From NCBI RefSeq assembly GCF_034424315.1, contig NZ_CP139972.1:868001-932000 (forward strand): a DNA stretch of 64,000 nt. The letters are read 5' to 3'. The first letter of the stretch is position 1, and each line of letters opens with the position of its first letter. Position numbers and translations under genes: made by a program. Under the pieces are notes generated by a model. That model did not search any database and was not told where the DNA came from. It saw only the letters and a list, made by a program, of their open reading frames with translations. Of the stretch, positions 16,995-26,664 are shown one piece after another. The stretch is from Chitinophaga sancti. GTDB taxonomy: Bacteria; Bacteroidota; Bacteroidia; Chitinophagales; Chitinophagaceae.

Positions 16995-18791
16995 ATGAAC
17001 CTACTACAACGAATCGTTACTACTGGCTGCAGTAACGTGAAGGGAACTTCATTGCAGGAGGTTGAAGACACACAGCGAACTATACGAATTGTCAACGCCT
17101 TGTGTCTGATCTGTGCTGTAATATGTGTATCCTTCAGCGTATGCTGCCACTACCTTCTTGGAAACCAAATCTTTGTATGGCCGGCTATCACAGCAGCCCT
17201 TGCCTTTTTTTCTATCATTTGTCTGAACGGGCTTGGAAAACACACTCTCGCCAGCACACTACTGATTGTAGTGAACAATGTGACCATTCAATATTACAGC
17301 GCCGTTATGGGCCGGGTCACTGAAATTCATCTCTTGTTTATTTTCCTGATCGGTTTATCATTACTACTTTTTCAAAAACCTTCCCAGAGAAGGATGATGA
17401 TTGGCATTACTATTGGCTGTTTTATGGCCGGTGAGGTCAATATGTACTTTGGATTCTTTCCGCCCCTGCTGAATTTCGTAAACACTGTTACGACTGAGTT
17501 CGTGATCCGCTGGGTCACTATTCCCGGGATCCTGGTCCTGGATCTGCTGGTGTTTTCCTTTTATGTTAAGCATGTAGACCGCCTGCGGAACCGGGAAATG
17601 TTGCATGTGCAGGAAATGCTGGAAGGGGTGCGCTTGCACAATGCAGACCTGGAAGCGCTCACGGCAAAACTGGCCAGGGCCACAGATGCGAAGACGGTTT
17701 TTGTACGGGAAACCAGTCATGAGATCCGTACGCCGCTGAATGCCATCTTCGGTATCAGTCAGCTACTGCAGCTCAAGGTGGCGCAGGACAGGAACCTCGC
17801 TCCCATCCGGCTGCTGGCCGATCATTTGTATGCCGCCAGTTTTAACACCCGGGAAATCATTAACAATGTACTGGAGTTTTCTCGGATCGAAGCCGGTAAG
17901 GCGGATATGGCCGAGAGTTCATCACTGGACGTCCGGGAATGGCTGGAAAATGTGGTCAATATTCACCAGTATATAGCAGGGATTAAAATGGTGCGGATCC
18001 GCTATAATATAGCCGAGGAGATGCCGGAATTCCTGATGGCAGATAAGCTGCTGCTGACCAAGATGCTTAACAACCTCTTGTCGAACGCGATCAAATTCAC
18101 CGCAAGCGAAAGCAATGTTTTTATTCACATATTTGTGAAGGGAGACAGGTGGTTTATTACCGTGGCCGATGAGGGAGATGGGATTAGTGAGGACCGGCAG
18201 TCGACTATTTTCGAGGCATTTGTATCTGAGCGGAATATCTTCCAGGAAGGCACCGGTTTGGGCCTGCACATTACCCGGCACCTGGCGGAGGCCATGGGCG
18301 GAAGTATAGAAATAAAAAGTAAGAAAGGTGTGGGCACCACGTTTATGGTGAATTTGCCACTGGAAGGAGTTTCCCGGCAACCTGGCAAGGTAGCAGCGGA
18401 AGTGCCGGGAAGAATGCTGCATCTCAATGCTGCCGCCATCCTGATCATAGAAGATGATAAAATGAGCCAGATGATCCTGACCCGGTTTTTGTCAAGTTTG
18501 GGTAGCAGGGTCACGGTGGCAGGTAATGGTGTGGAAGGAATGTTGTTAGGCCGGGCTTCCAAGCCGGATATTATCATCCTGGATGCGCATATTCCGGGAA
18601 TGAGTGGGATGGATACATTGACGCAGATCCGGGAGGACGATGTGTTGAAGAATGTGCCGGTGATTATTGCGAGCGGAGATGCGTTTAATGGTGCCAGTGA
18701 GGAGATGATCAATGCGGGCGCGAATGATTATTTAGTGAAGCCGATTGAGTTTAAGGCCCTGCATGCGACGCTGACGAAGTATATTGAATAG
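16995..18791 (+). CDS. Hybrid histidine kinase (membrane sensor, HisKA, HATPase, receiver)
   Basis: A 598-residue sensor. The ATG at 16995 (MNLLQRIVTTG) is preferred over 16962. About six membrane helices (residues ~33-190) are followed by a short coiled linker. HisKA has H242 in RETSHEIRTPLNAI. The ATPase domain has N-box LLSNAIKFT, G1 ADEGDGI and G2 GTGLGLHI. A C-terminal receiver has acidic pocket IIEDDKMSQ, phospho-acceptor D530 (ILDAHIPGMSG) and the KPIEF lysine. There is no output domain, so the signal must leave through another protein. It is closely similar in plan to the kinase at 23474. The gene is alone, ended by a terminator shared with the converging gene. Confidence 0.9.
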   Translation: MNLLQRIVTTGCSNVKGTSLQEVEDTQRTIRIVNALCLICAVICVSFSVCCHYLLGNQIFVWPAITAALAFFSIICLNGLGKHTLASTLLIVVNNVTIQYYSAVMGRVTEIHLLFIFLIGLSLLLFQKPSQRRMMIGITIGCFMAGEVNMYFGFFPPLLNFVNTVTTEFVIRWVTIPGILVLDLLVFSFYVKHVDRLRNREMLHVQEMLEGVRLHNADLEALTAKLARATDAKTVFVRETSHEIRTPLNAIFGISQLLQLKVAQDRNLAPIRLLADHLYAASFNTREIINNVLEFSRIEAGKADMAESSSLDVREWLENVVNIHQYIAGIKMVRIRYNIAEEMPEFLMADKLLLTKMLNNLLSNAIKFTASESNVFIHIFVKGDRWFITVADEGDGISEDRQSTIFEAFVSERNIFQEGTGLGLHITRHLAEAMGGSIEIKSKKGVGTTFMVNLPLEGVSRQPGKVAAEVPGRMLHLNAAAILIIEDDKMSQMILTRFLSSLGSRVTVAGNGVEGMLLGRASKPDIIILDAHIPGMSGMDTLTQIREDDVLKNVPVIIASGDAFNGASEEMINAGANDYLVKPIEFKALHATLTKYIE

Positions 18792-18881
18792 AAGGATGTT
18801 CGGGAGAGTGGTTATTAGAAGTGATGGGCCTTGTAACCTGTGTAATTATTTGTGGATTAATAGAGGGTGCATATAATGAAA

Positions 18882-18911
18882 GAACCTGTATCATGAATTT
18901 GATACAGGTTC
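18882..18911. terminator. Bidirectional terminator between convergent genes
   Basis: GAACCTGTATCA (18882-18893) pairs perfectly with 18900-18911 around TGAATT. A-rich sequence lies on the left and a CTTTCTATTT tail on the right. It lies between the kinase stop (18791) and the stop of the minus-strand gene (18932). Confidence 0.8.
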
Positions 18912-18931
18912 CTTTCTATTTAAGAATGATG

Positions 18932-20551
18932 TTAAAACTGCACCCAGGCAATATTCGCCATCCTGTTCTCCCCTTTTCTCGTAATCAGTAGCGTCACATA
19001 CTGGCTCTTTTCCTCTTTATAATCACTGGCGCCCAGCATGCAATAAAATCCTTTGTATGTCTCCGGTGTGCCAAACAGGAACAACCGCTCCCCTGCTGCA
19101 TTATAACAAACAGCATTTGCCTCTGCCAGGTAGCGCAACGGTTTCTTATCCGTATACACGCCACCAGGATCCAGGTAAGCAAGGTAGTCATTGAACAACA
19201 CAAAATTACCATGCTTTGTATGCAGGTACTCATAAGACAGGTATGGCGTGGTATTCAGTGCCTGTATCCTGTTACGGAACATCCATTGTCCTTTACTACG
19301 GCGGTACAGGAACATAGGATCATACAATCCGTTTGCAATCTGCATCTTGATTTGCGCGATCCCTGCTACTGCAAGCCCACTACTATCTAAACTAACAATA
19401 CCGATATCATTCATATTGGTATGCAGGTTGTTCCAGGCATTGGTGCCACTGGAATTAAAGAGGGCAATATTTTCAAATAAGATAGTCGCTTTACCATCAT
19501 CTGTAGTGATCATACGCTGGGGAACACCGGTATAAGCGCCCGCATATTTCAGCTTCTCCTGCGCGTAGCTGCTCACCTTATCCAGGGCTACCGGCTGATG
19601 ACGATATTCTTCTAAAGTACCGGCATCCAGGTAACTCAGCTGCATGTCTATACCAGATGTTTTAGTACCTTTCCCGGTAGCATTTGTGAAGAGCAATACA
19701 AGTTTTTGTGAAGCGGGCATGTATTGAATATTCGCATGCATATCCTGCATATTAGCGGTATATGGCAGCAACTGGTACCTCACCTGCGTATCATGGATCT
19801 TTGATACGGCTATCATTGCACTGGTATCCTTCACGTTCCTGCGTATACGTAGTGCAGCGGTGGCCAGGTATACCTGGTCTTTGTCTACAGCCATGTCCAG
19901 GTAAGCATGATAAGGGTAATCAGCTGAAGGCAGGTAGGAAGTACTACGGCCAATCTGCTGGTGATCAGGTGAATATTGGAACACCTGCACTCTTTCGCCC
20001 GGCGTTTCTTTCTTATCCAATTCACCACCTGCAAACGATGCTACCGCATAATATCCGCTACGAGGGTCTTTTGCAACATAGAAATCGTGGGAGGCAAAAT
20101 TGTCCTGCACGACCACATCCCTGTGTTGGATGCCTGGCAATTCTCCAAGCTGGTCTTCTTTTACCAATGCACCTGTTTTCCCATCCAGGATCAACCGATA
20201 CAGGCGTGGTTTCATTTTTACCAGTTGCTGGAGGAAGAGTACGACTTGTCCGTTGATCTCATAGATACCATCTATCTCGGAATCGTTCAGTGCATTTGCA
20301 TCGAACAATTTACAAGGGAGGGTATTTGTCGCCGCCACCTGGTGCTGCGGATCGTACATGTTGACAATGATGCCTGCTTTCTTATCAAAATGAAGATAAG
20401 CAGTGTAGCTGTTATCGAGCAGTAAGATCTTATCAAAACCGTCACCCGGCTCAGGGAAAGTATTACTCAATTGTACCTGTGGTACCTGCGCGGAAAGTTG
20501 TGATGCAAATAACAGGGCAAGAAGGCTGGTGCCTTGCCAGAAGTATCTCAT
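18932..20551 (-). CDS. Secreted hypothetical protein
   Basis: A 539-residue protein starting MRYFWQGTSLLALLFASQLSAQ, a good signal peptide with cleavage after SAQ. An upstream ATG at 20596 would add 15 residues ahead of it and is less likely. The mature part has repeated short beta-strand/turn units with phrases such as FDKILLLDNSYTAYLHFDKKAG and YYAVASFAGGEL, consistent with a beta-propeller-like periplasmic or surface protein. No enzyme motif is seen and the family is not recognised. It is divergent from the M1 peptidase gene, from which it is separated by about 150 bp. Confidence 0.7.
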   Translation of the reverse strand: MRYFWQGTSLLALLFASQLSAQVPQVQLSNTFPEPGDGFDKILLLDNSYTAYLHFDKKAGIIVNMYDPQHQVAATNTLPCKLFDANALNDSEIDGIYEINGQVVLFLQQLVKMKPRLYRLILDGKTGALVKEDQLGELPGIQHRDVVVQDNFASHDFYVAKDPRSGYYAVASFAGGELDKKETPGERVQVFQYSPDHQQIGRSTSYLPSADYPYHAYLDMAVDKDQVYLATAALRIRRNVKDTSAMIAVSKIHDTQVRYQLLPYTANMQDMHANIQYMPASQKLVLLFTNATGKGTKTSGIDMQLSYLDAGTLEEYRHQPVALDKVSSYAQEKLKYAGAYTGVPQRMITTDDGKATILFENIALFNSSGTNAWNNLHTNMNDIGIVSLDSSGLAVAGIAQIKMQIANGLYDPMFLYRRSKGQWMFRNRIQALNTTPYLSYEYLHTKHGNFVLFNDYLAYLDPGGVYTDKKPLRYLAEANAVCYNAAGERLFLFGTPETYKGFYCMLGASDYKEEKSQYVTLLITRKGENRMANIAWVQF

Positions 20552-20701
20552 AGGGTATAAAAAGGTTATGAATGTAAATGTATAATTAATTTTCAAATAT
20601 TTAATCTGAACAGACTGATTGTTTGCCCTTTATCCTTTTTTGCTTTTCCTTTCGGCCCTTTTACTATATTTATGCATAATTATTAACAATTGAATGATCT
20701 A

Positions 20702-23302
20702 ATGAGAAGCAACAAGTTCTTACTTTTTTGTATGTTAGGAGCATGTATCTCTGGTGCAGCACTGGCCCAGAGCGAAGCCCCCAAATATGATCCGCATGCA
20801 GCTTTCAGTCCTCTATTCTATCCTACTAACGGCAATGAGTATCGCAGCGCTTCCGGTGCTCCAGGCCACAAATACTGGCAAAACAAGGCAGATTATGCCA
20901 TCAGTGCCACCCTGGATACAGGTGCGCACCGGTTAACAGGTTCCGTGGCGATTACATATACCAACAACAGTCCTGATCAGCTGCCTTTCCTCTGGCTGCA
21001 GCTGGATCAGAATATTTTCAGGGAAGATAGCCGTGGTTCTGCAACTGCTGTGGTAAGCGGGGGGCGTTTTGCCAACAAGTCTTACACGAAGGGAAATGAA
21101 ATCAAATCTGTGAGTATTGTTGCAAGTGGCAAATCTACACCTGTAAAATTCCTGGTGACTGATACCCGCATGCAGCTCTTCCTGCCACAGCCACAGGCTG
21201 CTAACGGGGCTGCTATAAAGATCAAAATTGAGTATGCTTTCGATATTCCGCAATATGGTACTGACCGTATGGGCCGCTTAACGACCCAGAACGGATGGTT
21301 ATATGAAGTAGCCCAGTGGTACCCGCGCATGGAAGTATATGACGACATCCTGGGCTGGAACAGTATTCCTTACCAGGGTGCAGCTGAGTTCTATCTTGAA
21401 TATGGCAATTTCGACTATAAGATCACGGTTCCTGCCGGCCTGGTGGTAGTAGGTAGCGGGGAACTCGTAAACCCTGCGGAAGTATTGACTGCCAGAGAAC
21501 AATCCCGCCTCGCTGCCGCTTATAAAAGCGAGAAAACGGTGATGATCAGGGATAGCAGCGACGTGGTTAAGGCCGCTGATAAACGCAAAGGTAACCTGAC
21601 CTGGCATTTTGTATGTAAAAATGCAAGAGATGTATCCTGGGCGGCGAGTAAGGCGTTTGTATGGGATGCCGCACGGATAAACCTGCCTGGTGGCAAAAAA
21701 GCCTTGGCACAATCCGTATATCCTACCGAAGCGATCAGGCGCCCGAATGGCTGGATCAGGTCTACTGAATTTGTAAAAGGCTGTATTGAATATTATTCCA
21801 AACAATGGTTTCCATACACCTACCCTGTTGCGACAAACGTAGCCGGCAGCATTAGCGGGATGGAATACCCGGGTATCGTATTTTGCTCCTGGAGAAGCAG
21901 CGGTTCCGGTCTCTGGGGAGTAACTGATCACGAATTTGGTCATAACTGGTTCCCGATGATCGTGGGTAGCAATGAGCGTAAATACGCCTGGATGGATGAA
22001 GGCTTCAATACCTTTATCAACCAGGGTTCTACCGAGGCATTCAACAAGGGCGAATACTTTACGCCACAGACATTGCAGAACATGGGTCGTGGCATGGTAG
22101 GCCCTGACCCGATCATGACAATTCCTGATGTGGTGCAGAACAGCTACCTGGGAACAGCGGCCTATTTCAAGCCATCTGCGGGCCTGAACATTCTGCGTGA
22201 TTATATCTTAGGCAAGGAGCGTTTTGAATTTGCATTCCGTACTTATATCAATCGCTGGGCGTTTAAGCATCCTACACCATGGGATTTCTTCCGTACCATG
22301 GAAAATGCTGCGGGCGAAGACCTGGCCTGGTTCTGGCGTGGCTGGTTCCTGGAAAACTGGGCACTGGACCAGGCGGTGAAAGATGTGAAATATGTAAGCG
22401 GTGATCCTTCCAAAGGCGCGCTGATCTCTATCGAAAACCGCGATCAGCTGGTACTGCCTGCAGTCGTAGCTTATACAGAGAGTAATGGTAAATCTGATAC
22501 CGTACGCCTCCCTGCCGAGATCTGGCAACGTGGTGCTACCTGGACATTTAGAGTCAACACAAGTTCCAAGCTGACAAGTGTGGTGATCGATCCTGCGAAA
22601 GGATTGCCGGATGTAGATCCATCCAACAATACCTGGAAAGGTGAGGTACGTAAGGTAGCTGCGGGTGTAACTGCGACGGATGTCATCAACCGTTACTTTA
22701 CGGCTATAGGTGGTATCGATAAACTGAATGGCATTAAAGACCAGTCTATGGCGGCTATCGGCAGCGTACAAGGCACTGAAATCTCTATGGTGAAGAAGTT
22801 TAAGTCTCCTGACAAGTACTATATGGACATCTACATTGCTGCCATGGGGGCACATGCGAGCCGCCTGATTATCAATGGCGATAGTGTGGTAGCTGAACAA
22901 ATGGGTAACAAAATGCCCGTGGATGCCAGCATGAGAAATGAACTGAAATCCAGCCTGGAACTCTTCCCTGAAAAGCAATACCTGAGCGACGGTGCGAAAG
23001 TGGTATTGTCTCCGGATTTTGAACAGGTCAATGGCCGGGATGCTTATAAGCTGAGCGTGACTGAACCGGATGGTGAACTGATTGAACTGTATTTTGATGC
23101 GGCTACTTATTACAAAGTGAAGTCTATCAACAAGCAGGGCGAGCAGGTAACCGGTATGCTGGAGTTCAGTGATTACAAAGATGTGAGTGGTATTAAATTC
23201 CCATTCACCCTGGTCAACACCATCGGTGGTAATCAACAGATTAACTTCAAGGTAAGTGAGGTGAAAATCAACAGTGGGTTAACGGATGGGGAATTTAAAT
23301 AA
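20702..23302 (+). CDS. Secreted M1-family (gluzincin) metallopeptidase
   Basis: An 866-residue protein. The start [15 protein letters not shown] gives a signal peptide ending ALAQ; an in-frame ATG lies 12 nt upstream at 20690. The N-terminal beta domain (about 60-250) is followed by the catalytic domain with HEFGH (His410, His414) and the third ligand Glu433 in WMDEGFNTF, the HExxH-18-E spacing of M1 aminopeptidases. The exopeptidase motif appears as [10 protein letters not shown], a variant of GAMEN, so substrate choice may differ from classic aminopeptidase N. The last ~220 residues form an extra domain ([23 protein letters not shown] …) like the lipoprotein-type beta domain seen in other Bacteroidota zinc proteases. 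It is monocistronic. Confidence 0.88.
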   Translation: MRSNKFLLFCMLGACISGAALAQSEAPKYDPHAAFSPLFYPTNGNEYRSASGAPGHKYWQNKADYAISATLDTGAHRLTGSVAITYTNNSPDQLPFLWLQLDQNIFREDSRGSATAVVSGGRFANKSYTKGNEIKSVSIVASGKSTPVKFLVTDTRMQLFLPQPQAANGAAIKIKIEYAFDIPQYGTDRMGRLTTQNGWLYEVAQWYPRMEVYDDILGWNSIPYQGAAEFYLEYGNFDYKITVPAGLVVVGSGELVNPAEVLTAREQSRLAAAYKSEKTVMIRDSSDVVKAADKRKGNLTWHFVCKNARDVSWAASKAFVWDAARINLPGGKKALAQSVYPTEAIRRPNGWIRSTEFVKGCIEYYSKQWFPYTYPVATNVAGSISGMEYPGIVFCSWRSSGSGLWGVTDHEFGHNWFPMIVGSNERKYAWMDEGFNTFINQGSTEAFNKGEYFTPQTLQNMGRGMVGPDPIMTIPDVVQNSYLGTAAYFKPSAGLNILRDYILGKERFEFAFRTYINRWAFKHPTPWDFFRTMENAAGEDLAWFWRGWFLENWALDQAVKDVKYVSGDPSKGALISIENRDQLVLPAVVAYTESNGKSDTVRLPAEIWQRGATWTFRVNTSSKLTSVVIDPAKGLPDVDPSNNTWKGEVRKVAAGVTATDVINRYFTAIGGIDKLNGIKDQSMAAIGSVQGTEISMVKKFKSPDKYYMDIYIAAMGAHASRLIINGDSVVAEQMGNKMPVDASMRNELKSSLELFPEKQYLSDGAKVVLSPDFEQVNGRDAYKLSVTEPDGELIELYFDAATYYKVKSINKQGEQVTGMLEFSDYKDVSGIKFPFTLVNTIGGNQQINFKVSEVKINSGLTDGEFK

Positions 23303-23341
23303 TTTAACAATTAAGTTCCGGTAAAAATATTATTTTACATC

Positions 23342-23373
23342 AATCGCTTCTGCCGCTGGTAGAAGCGATTTTT
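23342..23373 (+). terminator. Intrinsic terminator of the M1 peptidase gene
   Basis: AATCGCTTCT (23342-23351) pairs with AGAAGCGATT (23361-23370) and is followed by TTT. Confidence 0.8.
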
Positions 23374-23473
23374 GTATGTAGCATTTATATTTAGTTCGTT
23401 ATATTGCAACAAATTGATCAGGATCAACTAATTAGGATAAGATTTAGGCATGTTGTAATAAACCCAAAAGCGG

Positions 23474-25216
23474 ATGCATATCAGAGACACACTTACAACT
23501 ATTACACACACAGGTGCTGATGTGGATGACCTGGATCTGCGTACCCGTATCATCAAAGTGAATACGATGTCGTTGGTCATTGGGTTGTTAGCGACTTTCT
23601 TTGCATGGTTCTTTTATGCTATTTCCGGGAAGATGGAAATCCTGGCGGCTGCCTCCCTGGAAGGGGTAGCTTATTTCTCTATTATCTGGATCAACAAAAA
23701 GGGTAAATATAACCTGGGTGCTCTCCTGGCACAGTTGATTCCTAATCTCGCTACTTTATATTTTGGGATTATCTTATCGGCAGTCATAGAAGCAAGTCTG
23801 CTGGCTATATTTTTAATTGGTTCCAGTTTCCTGATCATTAAGGAAAGAAAGTACCGGGTGATTTCGGTGTCGCTGACTGTGATTGTGCTGGTCCTGTTAC
23901 AGGTAAATGAGGAACTGCGGATTATTAGTCCGCTGACCTTTGGATATACCAATCAGCGCATCATTCACTTTTCTGCTATAAGCGTTGTATTTAGTCTGAA
24001 TATTCTCATTATTGCCCTCTATGTGAACCAGAATGATATTCTTGTGGCAGAGCTGCGGGAACGGGGTGAGAAACTGGAAAAGGCGAATGATTACAAGAGC
24101 GTATTTGTGCGGGAGACGAACCATGAAATCCGGGTACCCCTGAATGCAATTCATTCTATCAGCCAGTTATTAGTGATCCAGAGCAGGCAGCAGCAGGAGC
24201 TGGCGCCCATCCGGGCTACGGCGGAACACCTGTGTGCAGCGAGTTATCATGCGCTGGAAATTATCAATAACGTATTGGAACTATCACGTATCGAAGTGGG
24301 TAAGATGCACGAGGTATTCCGGGAGCCTTTTGATGTAAGGAACTGGATTGATAATATCGTGGTCACCAGTCAGTACATTGCCAGGAATAAGGGGGTGAAA
24401 ATAGCGCTGGATTACGACCGGCAACAAATGCCTGCGCAGATCGACAGTGACAAGGTGAAGCTGACACAGATTGTGAACAATATCCTTTTTAATGCGATAA
24501 AATTTACGGCTGATAATTCCACTGTCAGCATCCAGGTATCTACCGAAAAGAACAGCTGTTATATCCGGATCCGCGATGCGGGTAAGGGTATGGAAAAGGA
24601 GCAGCTGGAAAAGATCTTCGATCCGTTTACTACGGGTAAGAATGATTTCTCCAATGGTACAGGCCTGGGCTTGCATATTGCACGTCACCTGGTGAGTTTA
24701 TTAGGTGGCGCCATTACGGTGGAGAGTATCCCGGGAAAGGGCACATCGTTTTGTATAGCATTCCCCCTGGTGGCATTTGAAGGGAACCAGCCCGTGCAAC
24801 CGGTGATGAAGGAAATGCCGCCACTGCCTTCCTTTACAAATATCCGGATGATGATTGTGGAGGATGACCAGATGAGCCAGATTTACCTGACGCGTTATTT
24901 GTCAAGCCTGGGATGTCATTTACTGACAGCAGCTACAGGAGAGCAGGCGCTGGGTATTATGCAGGAGCAGCCACCGGATATTGTATTGCTGGATAGTCAT
25001 CTGCCGGATATGGACGCCCTGGCCCTGCTGGAGAAATTTAAATTGATACCACAGTTAAAAGATATTCCCGTTATCATCACCACCGGTGATGTTTTTGAAG
25101 AGAGCAGGAACGCGATGCTGAATGCAGGCGTTGCCGGATATGTTACTAAGCCCATTGATTTTAATATACTGACCCAGGAGATCAACAACTGCCTCAAGCT
25201 GCCCGCCCTGTTTTAA
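23474..25216 (+). CDS. Hybrid histidine kinase, paralogue of the one at 16995
   Basis: A 580-residue protein with the same order: about six membrane helices (~30-180), HisKA with His217 in RETNHEIRVPLNAI, HATPase (NILFNAIKFT, IRDAGKGM, GTGLGLHIA), and a C-terminal receiver (IVEDDQMSQIYLTRYLSSLG; acceptor D507 in LLDSHLPDMDA; KPIDF). The shared phrases DDxMSQ..LTR(F/Y)LSSLG, AP(I)R and IINNVLE(F/L)SRIE mark it as a sister of the first kinase. No dedicated response regulator gene is nearby. It is followed by a ~210-bp stretch (25217-25427) in which I see no gene, before the terpene synthase. Confidence 0.9.
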   Translation: MHIRDTLTTITHTGADVDDLDLRTRIIKVNTMSLVIGLLATFFAWFFYAISGKMEILAAASLEGVAYFSIIWINKKGKYNLGALLAQLIPNLATLYFGIILSAVIEASLLAIFLIGSSFLIIKERKYRVISVSLTVIVLVLLQVNEELRIISPLTFGYTNQRIIHFSAISVVFSLNILIIALYVNQNDILVAELRERGEKLEKANDYKSVFVRETNHEIRVPLNAIHSISQLLVIQSRQQQELAPIRATAEHLCAASYHALEIINNVLELSRIEVGKMHEVFREPFDVRNWIDNIVVTSQYIARNKGVKIALDYDRQQMPAQIDSDKVKLTQIVNNILFNAIKFTADNSTVSIQVSTEKNSCYIRIRDAGKGMEKEQLEKIFDPFTTGKNDFSNGTGLGLHIARHLVSLLGGAITVESIPGKGTSFCIAFPLVAFEGNQPVQPVMKEMPPLPSFTNIRMMIVEDDQMSQIYLTRYLSSLGCHLLTAATGEQALGIMQEQPPDIVLLDSHLPDMDALALLEKFKLIPQLKDIPVIITTGDVFEESRNAMLNAGVAGYVTKPIDFNILTQEINNCLKLPALF

Positions 25217-25427
25217 TCCCTATACTTCCCGTATCTTCACTTTATATAATATTGGTTTACAACCCGTAATATGCTTTCATATACTCAGCCTTCAACAGGC
25301 TCCTAGTCGTTAATGCCGCGCTTATACTTTTGAATGTCTTCCCTTGTGCAACTGCGGAGTTCCCGCCGCGCTATCCCGTAACTGATCCAAGCTAGTTTTT
25401 CTTTCACTCATAAAAATACACACAAGT

Positions 25428-26402
25428 ATGAAGACTATTAACGTTCCGCGGCTTTACTGTCCTTTTGAGTCAAGGATCAGTCCATTTGTAGACAAGGTAG
25501 ACAGACACACTACCAATTGGCTACACAAATTTCAACTTTTGTCCGGGGAGGAACTGTACGAAAAGTACGCAAATTACAAGTTCGCCTGGATGACCTGCAG
25601 GACTTACCCGGATGCAGATTACGATTTTCTTTGTGCGGCAAACGATCTGAACTCGCTGCTTTTTGTTATGGATGATTTACTGGACCATGCATCATCAGAG
25701 ACTGCGGGGTACCGTACTGCAGATTATGTACAGGGTATCATTGGGGGCTTTGTGAATGTATTGCGGTTCAACAAGCGGATTCCTATTTCTGTGAACCCGA
25801 TCATGGCGGCTTTCAGCGATTTCTGGGAAAAGATGCGGCGACTGAGCAGTGCTTCCTGGCAGTGCCAGTTTACGCTGAGCTTGAAAGCGGTATTTGAGGC
25901 GGGCATGTGGGAGATTGAGAACTCCCGTGCGCAGCGGCATCCGAGCATGCTACAGTACATGAAAATGCGGCCTTTTTTTGCTGCAGCCAACCTGGCTACT
26001 GACCTGCTGGAAGTGGCTACCAAACAGAATCTGCCCGTTTTTGTATTGCAAAATGAAGAGTTTCAGCGCCTGGTGGAGCTGGCACGGCGAACCATTTGCT
26101 GGTCTAATGACCTGTTCTCGTTGTCCAAAGAGCTTGAGCATGGAGATGAGCACAACCTGGTGGTCGTGATTGAACATGAGCGGAATATTTCCCTGGAGCA
26201 GGCCATAGAAGAGACGGCCCGGATCCATGACAGGGAGATGGCACAGTTTGAAGCATTGCGGACACAGGTACCTTCTTTCGGATTGCGTATAGATAGTGAG
26301 ATTCAGCATCACCTGGATGCCATGGGTACGATGCTGAAGGGATTTATGGATTGGTCTATTTATGACACGGCAAGGTATGAGTTCAATTATGTAACTGAAT
26401 AG
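25428..26402 (+). CDS. Class I terpene synthase
   Basis: A 324-residue enzyme with the bacterial terpene cyclase signatures. The aspartate-rich motif is D82-D83-L-L-D86 (MDDLLDHA), the NSE/DTE metal triad is N227, S231, E235 (NDLFSLSKE), and the C-terminal RY pair is R316-Y317. It should ionise a prenyl diphosphate (FPP or GGPP) with three Mg2+ and cyclise it; the product cannot be predicted. A Chitinophaga diterpene synthase making 18-hydroxydolabella-3,7-diene has been described, so a diterpene is possible. No prenyltransferase, P450 or other tailoring gene is adjacent. It is monocistronic and ended by a strong terminator. Confidence 0.9.
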   Translation: MKTINVPRLYCPFESRISPFVDKVDRHTTNWLHKFQLLSGEELYEKYANYKFAWMTCRTYPDADYDFLCAANDLNSLLFVMDDLLDHASSETAGYRTADYVQGIIGGFVNVLRFNKRIPISVNPIMAAFSDFWEKMRRLSSASWQCQFTLSLKAVFEAGMWEIENSRAQRHPSMLQYMKMRPFFAAANLATDLLEVATKQNLPVFVLQNEEFQRLVELARRTICWSNDLFSLSKELEHGDEHNLVVVIEHERNISLEQAIEETARIHDREMAQFEALRTQVPSFGLRIDSEIQHHLDAMGTMLKGFMDWSIYDTARYEFNYVTE

Positions 26403-26412
26403 CATTACAATT

Positions 26413-26447
26413 AAAACCTGCTTTGGCTGTCGGTCAAAGCAGGTTTT
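26413..26447 (+). terminator. Intrinsic terminator of the terpene synthase gene
   Basis: A perfect 13-bp stem, AAAACCTGCTTTG (26413-26425) with 26435-26447, starting 10 nt after the stop codon. The flanking A and T runs make it usable in both directions. Confidence 0.85.
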
Positions 26448-26664
26448 ACCCGGTTCCGCCCGCTTGATTATCAATAATTTTAAGTTAGCTGTAAATTTGT
26501 TTTAGGTAATGTTTAATATTATTTTATATATTTAATGTCATTGTAGTGCGGGGAATAATAAACCCTTCCCGCGATTGTAGCGATTGGTGCCCCTGTTTCC
26601 CAGGTTACCCGGATATTTAAATTTTGTACACTTTAGAAAGTTTTAATCATATAATCCTGCTATC

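Noticed and set aside
22208..23236. Minus-strand open frame of 342 codons inside the M1 peptidase region
   Set aside because: Shadow of the peptidase C-terminal domain; composition is unlike a real protein and there is no start context.
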